This document shows, in pieces, positions 8,805 to 19,005 of a stretch of 64,000 bases of DNA (the stretch's first letter is position 1; the number at the start of each line of letters is the position of its first letter). A program made the position numbers and the translations under genes. Below the pieces are notes generated by a model. The model had not been told where the DNA came from. It ran no database searches and worked only from the letters and a program-made list of their open reading frames with translations. Source of the DNA: Achatina immaculata (lineage: Eukaryota > Mollusca > Gastropoda > Stylommatophora > Achatinidae); NCBI GenBank assembly GCA_009760885.1, contig CM019701.1, positions 20,328,630 to 20,392,629 on the forward strand, given 5' to 3'.

Positions 8805-11238
8805 TCCCTAAGTAAGTGGGTTGGTTGTCCATCCTTAAGGGTATTTCATTTACAAAGATCTTACCTGCTTTCTGTTTAGATGAGAGGGTAAACAGAGTGG
8901 TACTTGATTTCTCTGTGTTGATACTTACACACCATTTGTTTGTCCATGATGTCAAGATGTCTGCTGCTCTTTGGAGTCTCTGTGTAGCAACTGTCGCATA
9001 TTCATCTGTACGCCACATGACCACATCATCTGCATACAGTGCCGCTTTGATTCCATAGGGAAGTTCCTTGACCAGGTCATTAATGAATACAAGGAATAGT
9101 GTAGGCGAAAGGACTCCTCCTTGTGGTACACCGTGTCGCAGAAGTACTTTCTGGCTTTTGTGTCCATCCATTACTACTCTAGCTCTTCTATTGTGTAAAT
9201 AGGACTTTATCCAGTTGTACAGTCTTCCATTCACATTGCAGTTTCTTAGTTTCCACAGCAGACCTTTTTTCCATACTTTATCAAAGGCTTTCTTCAGGTC
9301 TATCCACGCTGCTAGTACAAGGTTTTTCTCTTGGAATGCATCCTCAATCTCTTGAGAGAGATAGGTCACTTGATCTTCCGTACTGTAGTACTGCCTAAAT
9401 CCTGCTTGTTGTGGAACGAGAAGGTTTTCACTTTCTAGGTACCATTTTAGCCTCAGGTCAATGATGCGTTCCATCGTTTTGCATAGGCAGCTAGTGAGAC
9501 TGATTGGCCTGTAGCTGGAGGCAGTATCACTGTTTTTCCCTGGTTTTAGCAGTGGTACCATGCTTGCTTCCTTCCAGATTTGAGGTAACTTACCTGTGGT
9601 CCAGCACATATTGAAAATATCCAACAGCTTTCCCATTGCTGCCATTCCCAGGTTCTTGATCATTTCATTGGACACTCCATCTGGTCCTGGTGATTTCCTT
9701 GGTTTCAGTTTACTAACTGCTAGGTCTAACTCACTGCGTGTGATTGGTGCATCCATGACCTCCACTTTTCTGACTTGTTCCTCCTCTTTCTGTGGCTCGA
9801 TGCGCACTGTACGCTCCTTCTCTGGATGGATATCAATGTTGCAGTCCTGTGCAAACATGCGAGCAAAGTGATCTGCTACCTGCTTACCTGTAAGAGTTTT
9901 CCCATCCTCTATTAGTGTAACCTTTGTACTTCTTCCAGTACTCTCATCATTTAACTGTTTGATTAGTTTCCACAGTTTCCTTCCATCCTTTTCAAAGTTT
10001 AGGGACTCTGTTTTCTCTCTCCAACTTTCTCGTCTGGCTTGCAGCTTTGCTCTCTGAAATTTGGCCTTAGAATGTTGGTAATTATTGTGGTGTTCTTGGC
10101 ATGGTCTATTTTCTGCTTGCTTTCGAGCTGCTTCCACGTCATCATGGAGTTTTCCCAGCTCACTAGACCAGTATGGTTTATAGTCCCTGCGAGCTCCTCT
10201 GGGAATGGTTTCACGAGCGGCCTGAAGGATATAAGCATTGAATTCCTTCACTATGCTGTTAATATCCTTACCTTCTATGGACAGCTGTCCCACCAGGATA
10301 CCTGTACGATGTCTGTACATTGTCCAGTTTGCTTTTTTATAGTTCCATCTGGGGAGAGGGTTACTGGTGTTAAGGAGTTCATTTTCTATTGTCAGGAAGA
10401 CTGGTCGATGGTCACTACCTCCAAGCTGTTTTCCAACTTCACGTGTAATGTTCCACTTCAGATCTGGAGAGTGGAATGCCAGATCTGGTGTTGATTTTGT
10501 ATGCCACGCCCTTGAGTAAAATGTTGGGGCATCCATTGGCTGGTTGATCAGGAGAAGTCCATTATCATCCTGCCAGCTCTCAACTTCCTCTCCTCTCTTG
10601 TCTATGTGGTCATAGCCCCAGCTCTGGGAATGACTGTTAAAATCACCACAGACCATCAGTCTCTCTTTGTGTGGGACTGTTCCTAAAGCAAGTGGGCGGT
10701 CATTAGGACAGTAATAGTTAAGGAGGTGGAAATCTGTATTACTACTTTTTAGATGGATCATCTGGTATTCGGCTCCTTCCATGTACACTCCCACCTGACA
10801 TGCGCTGATGTTATTCTTAACAAGTGTGAGTACTCCTCCTTTTCTTCTGTCCTGTCGGTCTGATCTAAAACACTGGTAGCCTCTGATTTTAAAGGCGGCA
10901 TCTTTGGTTAGGTGTGTCTCCTGTATGCAGCATATACTTACCTGCTCTGAAAAAAGTATGTTCTCTAGTTCAACCTTTTTGCTATAGCCATCTCTAACAC
11001 TGCTGACACCCTCAGCATTCCACTGCATTATTTTAAGTTCTTGCTTTTTGGCTTTCTTCTTCTGTTGGATTTTTTGGCCAGTAGCTCTACTCTCATGTCT
11101 CCTGACTCCACAAGACAAACTGAGAGGACCTCCAGTAGCATTGGGTGGACCCTTTCGAGGCAGGGGGCCCGGCACTGCACCTGCCTGGTTAGTCTTCACA
11201 GGGCGAGCACCATGTTTGAAAACTGCAGATAGAGACAT
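8794..11238 (-). CDS. I-type LINE ORF2, endonuclease-reverse transcriptase part
   Basis: An 814-codon frame nicks target DNA and reverse transcribes its own RNA. Residues about 67-285 are an APE-type endonuclease with QWNAEG (N74), IQETHL (E107), GDFNSH (D199, N201), TPDLAF and SDHRPV (D276, H277). Residues about 450-800 are the RT with AAWIDLKKAFDKVW (motif A), GVPQGGVLSPTLF and ALYADDVVMW (YADD at 735-738). The frame ends at TYLGSDS, 11 bp inside the next frame. An extra A in the codon after YLG explains the shift, since skipping it gives the family motif YLGVTLDSKL. Everything else is uninterrupted, so the copy is young. Confidence 0.9.
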   Translation of the reverse strand: MSLSAVFKHGARPVKTNQAGAVPGPLPRKGPPNATGGPLSLSCGVRRHESRATGQKIQQKKKAKKQELKIMQWNAEGVSSVRDGYSKKVELENILFSEQVSICCIQETHLTKDAAFKIRGYQCFRSDRQDRRKGGVLTLVKNNISACQVGVYMEGAEYQMIHLKSSNTDFHLLNYYCPNDRPLALGTVPHKERLMVCGDFNSHSQSWGYDHIDKRGEEVESWQDDNGLLLINQPMDAPTFYSRAWHTKSTPDLAFHSPDLKWNITREVGKQLGGSDHRPVFLTIENELLNTSNPLPRWNYKKANWTMYRHRTGILVGQLSIEGKDINSIVKEFNAYILQAARETIPRGARRDYKPYWSSELGKLHDDVEAARKQAENRPCQEHHNNYQHSKAKFQRAKLQARRESWREKTESLNFEKDGRKLWKLIKQLNDESTGRSTKVTLIEDGKTLTGKQVADHFARMFAQDCNIDIHPEKERTVRIEPQKEEEQVRKVEVMDAPITRSELDLAVSKLKPRKSPGPDGVSNEMIKNLGMAAMGKLLDIFNMCWTTGKLPQIWKEASMVPLLKPGKNSDTASSYRPISLTSCLCKTMERIIDLRLKWYLESENLLVPQQAGFRQYYSTEDQVTYLSQEIEDAFQEKNLVLAAWIDLKKAFDKVWKKGLLWKLRNCNVNGRLYNWIKSYLHNRRARVVMDGHKSQKVLLRHGVPQGGVLSPTLFLVFINDLVKELPYGIKAALYADDVVMWRTDEYATVATQRLQRAADILTSWTNKWCVSINTEKSSTTLFTLSSKQKAGKIFVNEIPLRMDNQPTYLGSDS

Positions 11239-11304
11239 TTCATTAGCGATAATGCGTGTTACCCTGATTTTTGTGATGCGCCTTTTGGCTGGGTAACTCC
11301 GACT

Positions 11305-11613
11305 TCACCACCTTTCCTTGCTGGGGCAGACTGTGGTCTTGCTTGGACTGCCATGAAGACAGTGTGGCTGGCCTGGCCAGAACTTTGTTTTCCAGCCTCT
11401 GGTGGCTGTACTTAACCCCTTCTCCATGTCAGATGGTTCTGAGACAGTTCCACAAAGACATTCTGACTTTGAGATGAGGAATCTGATGAGTGCTTCAACG
11501 ATATCCATTCCCCACCACCCATAATCTACTGGCTCTGTTTTGTTTACATCATTCTGATAGCCATTGTTGTAAAGACCCATAGGCTTGTCACGTCCTGGAT
11601 TCATTGGTTTCAC
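11305..11613 (-). CDS. Candidate ORF1 remnant of the I-type LINE
   Basis: A 102-codon frame lies upstream of ORF2 inside the same duplication-bounded element. It contains GMDIVEALIRFLISKSEC and a Cys/His-poor tail. I recognise no RRM, esterase or full zinc-knuckle domain. It may be the end of a reduced ORF1 or a chance frame. Confidence 0.3.
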   Translation of the reverse strand: MKPMNPGRDKPMGLYNNGYQNDVNKTEPVDYGWWGMDIVEALIRFLISKSECLCGTVSEPSDMEKGLSTATRGWKTKFWPGQPHCLHGSPSKTTVCPSKERW

Positions 11614-11847
11614 ACCAGACTTCCCTCATCCCCGCCAGAGATCTCCATGTCCCCATCTGTCTACCAACCTGACATTACATTTTGCAAAAATAACAATTAC
11701 AATTAGTGTTGATTGCTACAAGTTTCTGGGCTACAGAGGTAGGTCAGAGTTTTTAAGCAAACAGATCTATGTTCCCTGTCTCACAAACACTATGTTAAGA
11801 TAAGTGTGCTCTTAACACAGTTGTTCCCAGGGGGTGCTGCAGATGCT

Positions 11848-12300
11848 AAACTCAGAGTAAAGGCTGCAAACAAATACATCAGAATTATGTATTCTTATAC
11901 TTCGAAGTAAAATCACCAAAACCATAGAAAACGAGGTGAATTCTTTCCAGACTAAATATTTATGAAGAATAAGAAGAATATTTTGGCCAAACACCATAAG
12001 AAATAACATCTTATTGGCAGAACTGCAGATATGAAGCCACAGACGGCAATTACTCAGGAAAGATGCCGGTGATGGGTGGGACATGTGTTCCAAAGACTGA
12101 CAACTCATTACCAAAATAGCACTAAGATGGACACACAGGGGAACAGAAGTAAGGGTAGACCAAAGGAGACATGGAGAAGAACAACAGAGAGGATGTTGGG
12201 CAATATAGGGCTCACCTGGAAAAAAATGAAAAGGACAGGCGTTTGTGGAAAACCCTTGTGGAAGCCCCATGTACCCTGGACACTCAGAGTGAGTGAGCAA
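11848..12300 (+). mobile_element. RTE-A LINE 3' fragment
   Basis: The fragment matches the last 450 bp of RTE-A, including KITKTIEN.VNSFQTK, RIFWPNTIRNNILLAE, the GRPKETWRRTTERM equivalent and the segment before the terminal cctggacactcag. It carries several stops and frameshifts. It starts at the right flank of the I-type LINE. Confidence 0.85.
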
Positions 12301-12365
12301 GAAGGAGCAAAACAGGGTGTCGGAATGATAATAGAAACAAACACCGCTGGCAAAATCTTGGAAAC

Positions 12366-12391
12366 ATATATATATATATATATATATATAT
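12366..12391. repeat. (TA)n microsatellite
   Basis: A perfect TA run sits at the left junction of the nested RTE-C. A shorter AT run (12804-12814) sits at the right junction. Confidence 0.9.
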
Positions 12392-12805
12392 CCACCCTCA
12401 TGGAAAACAATTAAGAAACAGAGAAGAGATTAGACTCTTCTGAAAACAAATGCCTAAGTAAAATACTTGGCATCAAGTGTAAAGAATCAGGAACAATGCA
12501 GAGATAAGACAGATAACTGAACAACAACCGGTCTCATGGGTGATCAGGAAAAGGAGATGGACATATGGTCACTTGATGAGAAGTAATGATCAGAGAATCC
12601 CAAAACAAGCTATCAAGTGGAACACAACAGGCCAAAGAAAAAGAGGCAGACCACGTGAAACTCTGAAGAGGACATTGTTAGGAGAGGCCAAACTAGCAGG
12701 CATAAAATCCCTTGATGAGGTTGAAAGACTCGGCGAAGACAGGAAAAATTTTGCGAGCCTTATGTGATGTTTAACGGCACGGGAAGGATATAAGATAAGA
12801 AGATA
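12392..12805 (+). mobile_element. RTE-C LINE 3' fragment nested in RTE-D
   Basis: This matches the 3' end of RTE-C at 31.79-32.3 kb in reverse complement: the RKRRWTYGHLMRSNDQRIPKQAIKWN region, GRPRETLKRTLL, and the terminal tgatgtttaacggcacgggaaggatataag tail. Removing it rejoins the RTE-D endonuclease. Confidence 0.85.
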
Positions 12806-14934
12806 TATATATATCAGAAAGAACTGTCCAAATAAAAGAAAATGAGAAGACCACAACCTATGTCCAAATATATGGTCCTTGCAATGCACCAGACATGGAG
12901 GAAGAATGTGAGGAGTTCTTTGACAACTTCAATGATACACTAAACAATATAAGTCAAGAGGAATATGTTATAATCATGGGGGACTTCAATGCAAGACTGG
13001 GAACTAGTAGAGCTGATGTAGCAGTCCACATGTGTGCTTTCAGTGACCAGCAGTGTCTTAGAAATGACAATAGTAGTAGACTCCTAGAACTGTGCAGCCA
13101 GCATGATCTTTTTATCACAAACACATTCTTTAAACAAAATGCACCCCAAATATATACCTGTTACAAATGAAATGATTAGATATGCAGAAGCCAAACTGAT
13201 TTCATTCAAGCAAGGAACAACAAGAAAAGGTCAGTCATAGATGCAAGAGCAGTATCCAACCTGTGTTCAAGAACAGACCACAAAGCAGAAGTGGCAGTCA
13301 TCAGAACGCACAGGAAAAGTCATAACAGAACTCCCAAGAAGAAAGTGAAACAATAAAACTAAGCAAGGTCAAGGAAGAGAATGTGAAAGAAGAATATGAG
13401 AAGAAAATAAGAAAACTGTTCATAAACTTATGAAAAGAAACAATATCAGTAGAAGCGGAATGGGCCCTGTTCAAAACAGCTTTTTGCAAGCAGCAAAAGA
13501 AACATGGTATTATGAAAAAAAAAGAAGGTAGAGAAATGAAAATAACAACATGGTGAAACGATGAGGTGAAAGAGGCTGTAAAAGAAAAGAAAAATAAATA
13601 TAAAGAATGGATGAGAAGTAAAAAGTATCTAGACTACACTGAATATTGAACTGCAAGAAGACACTCCTAAGCAAGTAATAAAAGAAGCAAAGTAAAATCA
13701 TGGCAGGAATACAGTGAAGTATTAATCAACAATCAGAAAGAAGCTTTTATAAAAAGATCAGTGCAATGAGAAAGCAAGCAGACCACTTCAACCCAACAGA
13801 GATTGTGAATGATGTTAATAGTGATCCAATATGTGAAACAGAGAGGGTAGTACAGAGATGGTGACAGTATTTCAACAAGTTACTCAATATACCATCTGAG
13901 GCAAGCCAAACCCATGTTATCAGCACAGCTGGCCCCATAAAATTGGAACCAGACAGACAAGCTGAAATCAGAGAAGCCATCAGAAAGGCCCCCCCCCCCC
14001 CCCAAGGATGTGATGGAATACCCAATCAAATATGCGAAAGAAGCCGGAATAGCTTGGCTTCACAGACTCTATAACCTGGTACAGGAAAAACCACAGGACT
14101 GGAGGAAACGCTGTAATTATTCCAATATTGAAGAAAAAAGGCAGTAAAATGGACTGCAACAAATACAGAGGAATCTCACTTCTAACCCATACTGGAAAAA
14201 TGTTCTGCAAGATCCTAGAGAACAGAATGCAACCAGTAATTGAACCACAGTTAAATGAAACTCAGATGGGATTTAGGAAAAATAGAAGCTGTACAGATGT
14301 CATCTTTCCTTAAGATAACTAGCAGAAAAATCCGTTGAACACAATCAGATACAGAACATAGCTTACATAGATCAAGAAAAAGCATTTGATAGAGTAGATA
14401 GATATAAACTGTGGGAAATCTCACAGCATTACAGAGTTAGTACACATCTGATCAACCTATGCAACAACCTATATAAAAACAGTCACTGTACAGTTAGAAC
14501 AAATGCAGGACACCCCAAGCCATTCATCATAATATCTGGAGTGAGGCAAGGCTGTGTACTGTCTCCCTTACTATTCATAACACACATTGATAACATCTGC
14601 AAAGAGGCTAACATACATAGCAAAAAACCCCACCACAAAGCTGCCCAACAGACAAACCCCAGAATGATTGCCAATAAACCCACAACACCCTCCAGAAGAC
14701 ATATCCAATAGGAGAACCATAAACAAACTCCTTTTTTTGCTGACGATCAAGCACTTATAGCCACATCAGAAAAAGACCTACAGCAGAATATGGTTAATTT
14801 AGCATGGGCATGTAAAAGCCACAATATGAAGATAAGTGCTGAAAAAATGGAAGTCATGACCATAGTGAGAGATGGAAACCAAAGATCTTTCTAGACAACC
14901 AGCCCTTGAAACAAGTGAAGCATTTCAAATACCT

Positions 14935-15078
14935 TCTTCTTCTTCAGCTTTCCAAACCATTATGGCTCATTGCTGCAGATAAAATTCGCCTCCTTTCCTC
15001 TCTATTCCTAATCTTTCTTTCCAGCTGGTGACACCAATTTCTTTTATATCCTCTTTTATGTTGTCTTTCCATCTTTCC
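14935..15078 (-). mobile_element. RTE-E LINE 3' end nested in RTE-D
   Basis: The segment matches the 3' end of RTE-E at 35.33 kb, including the (GAA)n tail and the conserved gccattatggctcattgctg block. It is flanked by acct at 14931-14934 and 15079-15082. Removing it restores the FKYLGSI motif of RTE-D. Confidence 0.85.
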
Positions 15079-15903
15079 ACCTAGGCAGCATAATATTGTC
15101 CTCAGGAATGACTGACGCTTAGATTCAGAAAAGATGTAATAAAGCAAATCAAGTCATTTGACAAATGACTCCTTTACTGAAAAACAAATACATCACAACT
15201 GAAACAAAACTGTACAACACAATTTTTCGCCAAACTCTATGCTATCAATGTTAAATATGGACACTAACAGCCAAGAATAAAAGAAACATCATCATGACAG
15301 AAATGAGATGTTTAAGGAGAAGAATAACTAAATGTGACAAGAAGAGACCAAATAAGAAATGTCACCACCAGGGCAAACGTATTTTATTTTACGTATTACA
15401 TTATACTCAGAAACAGCACGTCAAATGGTTTGACCATGTTACACGGTTACCACCAGACAGTATACCACAGAAAACATTCACATTAATATTGTAGGTAACA
15501 GAGGAAGAGCCCGCTCACACAGGAGATGGTGAGAGGAAATTACAGAAGCATTAAATATCCCATTATATAAAGCAAATCACTGAGCCCTATCAAGACATCT
15601 AGTTGTCCCCTCAACACTGAAAGGTATATGAGGAACGAGATCATACAAAAAAATATTAATCAATCATGGAATGCTATGTAAAGGAAAAAAAACTGCAAGA
15701 ATCTGTATCAGAAAATACAGGTCCCACTATTCAATGAAATGAACTTTGCACAGTTTGAAAAAAAAAGCGAGTATATTTTCAATTTTGCCATATTTTATTA
15801 TTTTCCTCATACTATAAAATGGTTCACAAACATGTAAAGACAGTGTGACTAGGAAAATTGTAGACAAAAGTGTAGATTTTGATAATGACAAAAACTAACT
15901 TAC

Positions 15904-15998
15904 TTCTCAGCTCTTGCTACTCTTTGTTTCCTGTTCCTAGCATCTCCAACCTCAGGCAAGTTGTTCCACTCATCTACAGTTACACTGGCCAAATCTCT
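15904..15998 (-). CDS. PRPF6: PRPF6 exon 5
   Basis: PRP6 bridges U5 and U4/U6 snRNPs in the spliceosome. This 95-nt exon encodes RDLASVTVDEWNNLPEVGDA followed by RNRKQRVARAE plus two bases. It matches the human segment around [20 protein letters not shown]. The acceptor is aaaacag and the donor is AA|gtaagt, both on the minus strand. It joins in frame to exon 4, which ends in FSDLK. The following exon, expected to begin with the TPVPDS motif, was not found to the left, so intron 5 exceeds 15.9 kb. An old unrelated RTE-D sits just left of it. Confidence 0.93.
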
Positions 15999-17276
15999 CT
16001 GTTTTTACATGGGTAAAAAAAAACAAAACTCCTCTGAAAATTTCATGCAAAAATAAGTCATTCATATGGTTTGTCTTCAAATCTGCAACAGAAAGGACAC
16101 TAGACTTTGCAACACAAATAGTGCTATTATCATGACCAATTGTGCAAATACTAAGATGGTGGACTTAGAAAATTTAGAAACTACTAAGGAATATTTACTA
16201 CTATTTGAGTCTTCCTTAGTAAACTACTATTCTCTGCAAAACTCGCAACAGCTAGCATTTATCTGCTTCAAGACTATTCAAGGTGTACTACTCAAATAGA
16301 AAAAGACTGTGAGACTGTGACTGTGACTGGGGCAATGAATTCTTCACACCACATTTTACAATTAACCTGACACAGTGCTTGGTCACTACCTTTGCTGTGT
16401 TTGAAAATGACCAATTTTATTTCTATATTTACTGTCAGGTGTCTAGAGCGTTACTTGAAAAATGTATTTGTGACACCAGAATTCTGTTCTAAGCAGAAAG
16501 TAATTAATTTATCATTTCTCTGATCTCTGGCCTATGGGTTTCATCATGAACACTGAAACGTCCTATCCATATTGGCCATCTTGATTTCCTGATGGTTTGC
16601 TATTGCTTTTCTCATTGTCTCTGGTATGCACTTGTATTAGTCTCTGAAACCATTGTGGATAAATTTGAACTTTGCTTTTTTTCGCTAGCACCTGTTGTGA
16701 TTGTACTGGGAGTTGTTCCCAGTTAATAAATATTGTTCAGATGTAGCTTAGTCTGCCCACCAAAACCATTGTTCAGGAGACAGCACCATCATCCACAAGC
16801 AGATTTTGTGAGCTAGGTAAAAACCAAGGAATCAAATAGAATCAAGGACTGTCCACAGACCTAGGCTCTCTTTCACCATCAGATACTTTCCCTTATACAC
16901 TCTCAGCCTACCTTCTGCATGTTTACCTTTTTTTTTATTATAAAATTATTCTCACATGGCCAAACACATTGCACAAACACAGGTGAGGAAAAAAAAAACA
17001 CCTGCAGCTAGCACTAAACTGTAGGCTATTAACCCATAGCCTGATTATCTACAATACCTAAGTATTTACCTAAGTTTCTTAAGTTTATACACCTGAACAC
17101 TTAGGTTTTTCACAGGAACAGAATTCCGTTTTCATTAAAGTTATTTCCTGTAACATGAAGAAAGATCACATTCACTATGGACTCTGAGAGATAAAAGAAA
17201 TTTCACATATACCTGGAAACAACCATTCCCTGAGAGATAAATGTCCTATTATATATGATATTTCTGGGGGGGGGGG

Positions 17277-17318
<42 letters not shown>

Positions 17319-17480
17319 CACAAAAACCCTCCAAAAATAGAATATATCTTTAACCTTTACAGAACAGGTTTTCAGCATTTTATTACCCTAACAGGGTTTC
17401 TTTTGTTACAGGTCCTGAATGCCATAAACAAAGTGCTAACACATTTTTATTATATATCATTTTGTTCAAAATTTTATATA
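15999..17480. other. PRPF6 intron 4, unassigned part
   Basis: AT-rich sequence with no recognised coding motif. It contains the G/GA/GACA simple repeat at 17266-17320. Confidence 0.5.
17266..17322. repeat. Compound microsatellite (G)n(GA)n(GACA)n(CA)n
   Basis: A run of ten or more G is followed by GA dinucleotides, then GACA units and then CA. Confidence 0.95.
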
Positions 17481-19005
17481 TACTCACGGAAAAAAGTAAG
17501 TGTGCAGTGGTGTCACTCGCACCAATTACGTAGTCTTGAGTGAAATGAAATCAAATTTGGCACTAAGTTTTGTCTGAGTGTTGTCTACTTCCCCATGCTG
17601 CATGAAGGTGATCACACTATTCATGGGGAGATAACCACAGCTCCAGTGAAATCACGTGCGCGATCCATGATTGGTTACTGACCACGGATAAAATGAGGGC
17701 AAGTGTGTAATTCTGTTCTCAGAGATCTCTTCACGTAATCGTTGAAGAAAGAAGTAGTGGAATTCCAACATAAACATCTTTTTTCATCACGCCAAGATTG
17801 AATGAACATCAGCGAGAAATAGCTGTTGGGATGTTAATTGCTGGATCAACCGTAGCAGCAGTATCTCAATATTTTAATGCTCACAGAAACACAATATCAC
17901 GCCTTCAAAGTCGTTTTAACCAAAATGGTTCAGTTGCTGACCGCCACAGAAGCGGCACACCACGAGTTATCACCCTTGCACAAGACCGCTACATCCACCT
18001 CATGCACCTTCGTAACAGGTTTCTCCAGGCAACATGGACTGCCTGCAACATTCCAGGTGTAAGACGTGTGTCGGGCAGGACAGTGAGGAACAGAGAGGTA
18101 AATCTCTTACCTCACAGGCCTGCAGTTAGACCAGTACTGACAGTTCGCCACAGACAAACCCGCTTGAACTGGGCCAGGCACCATGTGGCATGGCCTTATC
18201 ATCAATGGAGACGGATCCTATTCACTGATGAATCCAGATTCTGTCTGCAAGGCCATGATGGGTGTGCTTTAGTGTACAGGCGAAGAGGAGAACGCTTTGC
18301 GAATAACTGTGTGATAGAGGTGGATAGGAGAAGAGGAGGCAGTGTAATGGTTTGGGGAGGAATTTCCTATGCTGGCCGAACAAACCTAGTCTTCCTCAAT
18401 GGCAACCTTACAGGTTTACGATATAGGGACGAAATCATTACATGCCACGTAATGCCTTTTCTGGATGCTAATGGACAAGGCGTGATACTGCAGCAGGTTA
18501 ACGCTCGTCCACATGTCACACGTGTAGTCAGGGACCACTTTCAGCAGCACCAGATTACTGTCTTGCCACGGCCAGCAGTTTCACCGGACCTATCACCTAT
18601 CGAGCACATTTGGGATGAACTGGACCGCAGGTTGAGAAGACGACACAATCATCTTGGAAACCGACAAGAATTAGCCCAAGCGTTGCAAGAAGAATGGAAT
18701 AACATGCCTCAACAATTGATACAACTTGTCATTGGTTCGATGAGAAGGCAGTGTCAAGCAGTGATAACTGCCAGAAGAGGACACACACGATATTGAAACC
18801 CTGATTTTCTTTTCTTGGGGTGGTGAGCCACATTAGGTGAGTTTTTTTTTCACTTTTTTGTGACATGTGACTGGCCTGAAAGTTATCATTTTATCTGTTA
18901 TTGGATAATCAAACATAATGTGTGCCAAATATTATTTCAGTCATCACCTGAGCACGTTCATTGTGCTTTTTAAAGCACTGCACACTTACTTTTTTTCCGT
19001 GAGTA
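17481..19005 (+). mobile_element. Tc1-family DNA transposon, 1.5 kb
   Basis: Terminal inverted repeats of about 29 bp (17481-17509 and 18976-19005) start with tactcacggaaaaaagtaag on the left and mirror it on the right with one extra A. TA dinucleotides flank both ends. Second, subterminal inverted copies around aaatttggcac (17541-17565) and gtgccaaatatt (18921-18943) look like inner transposase-binding sites, as in other Tc1 elements. It encodes one transposase. Confidence 0.92.
17798..18796 (+). CDS. Tc1 transposase (DD34E), catalytically dead
   Basis: A 332-codon uninterrupted frame. Residues 1-50 form a helix-turn-helix (HQREIAVGMLIAG..AVSQYFNAHRNTISRL) and about 50-110 a second DNA-binding domain (RHRSGTPR). 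The catalytic domain has FTDESRF (D144), VMVWGGIS, and SPDLSPIEHIWDEL (E269). The second Asp is lost: the family motif DNARPH reads VNARPH (V234, GTT for GAT). The spacing from 234 to 269 is exactly 34. The frame begins at TTG. Three codons upstream, ACG at 17789 is where the family ATG of MPRLNEHQ would be, so the start codon also seems lost. Confidence 0.93.
   Translation: MNEHQREIAVGMLIAGSTVAAVSQYFNAHRNTISRLQSRFNQNGSVADRHRSGTPRVITLAQDRYIHLMHLRNRFLQATWTACNIPGVRRVSGRTVRNREVNLLPHRPAVRPVLTVRHRQTRLNWARHHVAWPYHQWRRILFTDESRFCLQGHDGCALVYRRRGERFANNCVIEVDRRRGGSVMVWGGISYAGRTNLVFLNGNLTGLRYRDEIITCHVMPFLDANGQGVILQQVNARPHVTRVVRDHFQQHQITVLPRPAVSPDLSPIEHIWDELDRRLRRRHNHLGNRQELAQALQEEWNNMPQQLIQLVIGSMRRQCQAVITARRGHTRY

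Larger units (their letters stand above)
7351..11835 (-). mobile_element. I-type LINE, near-intact 4.5-kb copy
   Basis: A non-LTR retrotransposon lies between exact 12-bp duplications (7339-7350 and 11836-11847). On the minus strand the order is a short upstream frame, a long ORF2 with AP endonuclease and RT, an RNase H domain, a CCHC-like cysteine cluster and a 3' (GAA)n tail (the CTT run 7351-7370). An RNase H domain in a LINE points to the I group. The element is shorter than a typical I element with a full ORF1, so ORF1 may be reduced. Endonuclease, RT and RNase H catalytic residues are all present. One single-base frameshift separates RT from RNase H. Confidence 0.9.
12307..15640 (+). 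mobile_element. RTE-D LINE, degenerate, with two nested insertions
   Basis: The endonuclease starts at GAKQGVGMIIETNTAGKILET (12307-12364) and resumes after a nested RTE-C with ISERTVQIKENEKTTTYVQIYGPCNAPDMEEE and IIMGDFNARLGTS (12806-13100). RT pieces follow: MDCNKYRGISLLTHTGKMF (14128 on), [30 protein letters not shown] and FADDQALIATSEKDLQQN (altered FADD). The HFKYLGSI motif is split by a nested RTE-E piece (14935-15078). Stops are frequent and a poly-C tract interrupts it at 13990-14003. Confidence 0.8.

Noticed and set aside
8794..8820. Programmed frameshift between RT and RNase H of the I-type LINE
   Set aside because: There is no slippery heptamer, and a single extra A explains the shift.
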